This document shows, piece by piece, positions 63,131-64,000 of a stretch of 64,000 nt of DNA (the first letter of the stretch is position 1; each line of letters begins with the position of its first letter). Origin of the DNA: JAJEDW01 sp963555775 (GTDB taxonomy: Bacteria; Acidobacteriota; Terriglobia; 20CM-2-55-15). A program made the translations under genes and the position numbers. The notes below the pieces were generated by a model. The model was not told where the DNA came from and did not search any database. It worked only from the letters and a program-made list of their open reading frames with translations. The stretch lies in the NCBI GenBank assembly GCA_963555775.3, contig CAUVWY020000004.1, positions 186,001 through 250,000 on the forward strand, given 5' to 3'.

Positions 63131-63398
63131 TTACATCACAACCTGGGGTTGTGAAACTGGTTTCCAGGCAGGGATATAGGCTCCCGGCGCCGGGGGCCTA
63201 TACCCGGGCGCGGGGTGCGGCCGTACTGTGTTGTTGTACTGCTGACGCCACTGCTCGATAACGATCTGGGCCTCCTTCAGCGAGTAGAAGATCTCCCGAT
63301 CCAGCAATTAGTCGGGGAGCTTGCCGTTGAAACTCTCGAACGTAGCCGTTCTCGCAAGGTAGTTCCGGCTGGCAACGGAACTGCTCCCGGCTTGGAGC
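63131..63398 (-). pseudogene. IS3-family transposase remnant (3' end)
   Basis: On the minus strand one frame reads ESFNGKLPD, stop, LLDREIFYSLKEAQIVIEQW, RQQYNTVRPHPAPGYRPPAP and ends at TAA 63133. This is the C-terminal part of an rve-type IS3 orfB; the preceding CENGYV is in another frame. One stop, one frameshift and the missing 5' three quarters make it a dead relic. The stretch 62939-63130 shows nothing else. Confidence 0.85.
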
Positions 63399-63414
63399 TT
63401 CGCAAACGAACTGG

Positions 63415-63560
63415 AGTACGGTGCGGGCGATGTGGGGGCGGCGTGGGGGAAGAAGAGCGGGCGTGGCGCGTGGTGCGGCGCGTGCCTCGCGCCGGTCGCG
63501 CCGGATGAAGTGCGCGTCAAGGTCTGAAGGTTTCTGACTGAAGTGGAAGTAAGGCGCGTT
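63415..63560. repeat. Dispersed mosaic hairpin repeat, short copy
   Basis: GGAGTACGGTGCGGGCGATG, GAAGAAGAGCGGGCGTGGCG, GCCTCGCGCCGG, GATGAAGTGCGCG and CTGAAGGTTTCTGACTGAAG occur in the usual order, ending 15 bases before the ADP-ribosylglycohydrolase start. Confidence 0.82.
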
Positions 63561-63573
63561 ACGGTGATGGGAT

Positions 63574-64000
63574 ATGACGATGGAGATCGATCGGGCTCGC
63601 GGTGCCCTGCTGGGGTTGGCGTGTGGAGACGCGGTCGGGACGACGGTCGAGTTTTCGCCGCGCGACACCTTTGACCCCGTGACGGACATGGTGGGCGGCG
63701 GCCCGTTTGGCTTGGCCCCCGGAGAGTGGACCGACGACACGTCCATGGCGCTGTGCCTGGCCGACAGCCTGCTGACGCGGGGGACGTTCGATGCCGTGGA
63801 CCAGTTGCAGCGCTATCTTCGCTGGCGCCGGGAAGGGTATCTCAGCTCCACCGGGCAGTGCTTTGACGTGGGTGGGACGGTTCGTCAGGCCCTCGACCGG
63901 TTTGCCAGCACCGGCGATCCCGCGAGCGGGCCGACCGATCCGAGCACGGCGGGCAACGGTTCGCTGATGCGGCTGGCGCCGGTGGTGCTGTTCTACTACC
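63574..64000 (+). CDS. ADP-ribosylglycohydrolase family protein, partial
   Basis: The first 142 codons of a DraG/ARH-type hydrolase that removes ADP-ribose from proteins or related substrates. Visible motifs are RARGALLGLACGDAVGTTVEF, GEWTDDTSMALCLADSL (the WTDDT metal-binding motif) and TAGNGSLMRLAPV. The window ends inside the gene, so the C-terminal metal site is not visible. ATG 63574 is the likely start; MTMEIDRARGALLG matches the family N-terminus. It stands directly after a repeat copy. Confidence 0.93.
   Translation, partial: MTMEIDRARGALLGLACGDAVGTTVEFSPRDTFDPVTDMVGGGPFGLAPGEWTDDTSMALCLADSLLTRGTFDAVDQLQRYLRWRREGYLSSTGQCFDVGGTVRQALDRFASTGDPASGPTDPSTAGNGSLMRLAPVVLFYY

Overview
The window looks like part of an Acidobacteriota-type chromosome. 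It is GC-rich and carries two very large TonB-dependent receptors of the Oar type (N-terminal carboxypeptidase-regulatory-like domain), several exported TPR proteins, a DUF6152 protein with a large exported partner, a PQQ dehydrogenase and exported Tat substrates. Phylum assignment is inference from gene content only.

Layout. 1-4.3 kb: htpG (cut by the left edge), then a minus-strand series of queC, two TPR proteins and a small YHS/TRASH membrane protein. 4.5-6.3 kb: an IS1380-type element. 6.6-11.2 kb: a DinG/XPD helicase, a JAMM peptidase paired with a ubiquitin-like sulfur carrier, der and a MerR regulator. 11.3-15.5 kb: two tRNA-Pro genes; the 3' half of the second is repeated 3.4 kb downstream, flanking the DUF6152 pair. 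15.6-21.3 kb: an Oar-type receptor whose signal peptide is split by an IS1182-type element and a 122-bp miniature element sharing its ends. 21.7-30.6 kb: a SEC-C/coiled-coil/RelE-like fusion, a Tat-exported dienelactone hydrolase, a TPR protein and a second, intact Oar-type receptor. 30.8-32.0 kb: a repeat field with about 31 copies of a 24-bp unit. 32.1-38.4 kb: an exported ThDP enzyme with a c-type cytochrome, an ornithine-cyclodeaminase-like protein, an aminotransferase, and an ECF sigma/anti-sigma pair. 38.5-45.1 kb: a DedA-like protein, a dicarboxylate symporter, a lipoprotein amidohydrolase and a TPR protein. 45.2-47.7 kb: a REP-associated tyrosine transposase (RAYT) gene split by an IS4 element. 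47.7-53.0 kb: pirin, lipA-nfu, dnaX-ybaB-recR and SRP RNA. 53.6-58.1 kb: a MazF-type toxin-antitoxin pair, hspQ, a damaged NYN gene and an ISAs1-type element with a DruA-like domain and a -1 frameshift site. 58.2-64 kb: a PQQ dehydrogenase, a frameshifted ZnuD-like receptor, an IS3 remnant and an ADP-ribosylglycohydrolase (cut by the right edge).

The main theme is repeat biology. About a dozen intergenic gaps, roughly 5 kb in all, are filled by one mosaic family of short hairpins. One hairpin type shows compensatory stem changes, and the RAYT gene that could have spread them sits among them, now broken. Four insertion sequences, one miniature element and one IS remnant show strong mobile-element activity, with several clean target-site duplications. 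The remaining genes are mainly housekeeping (translation, DNA repair, Fe-S/lipoate) and cell-envelope or periplasmic oxidative metabolism.
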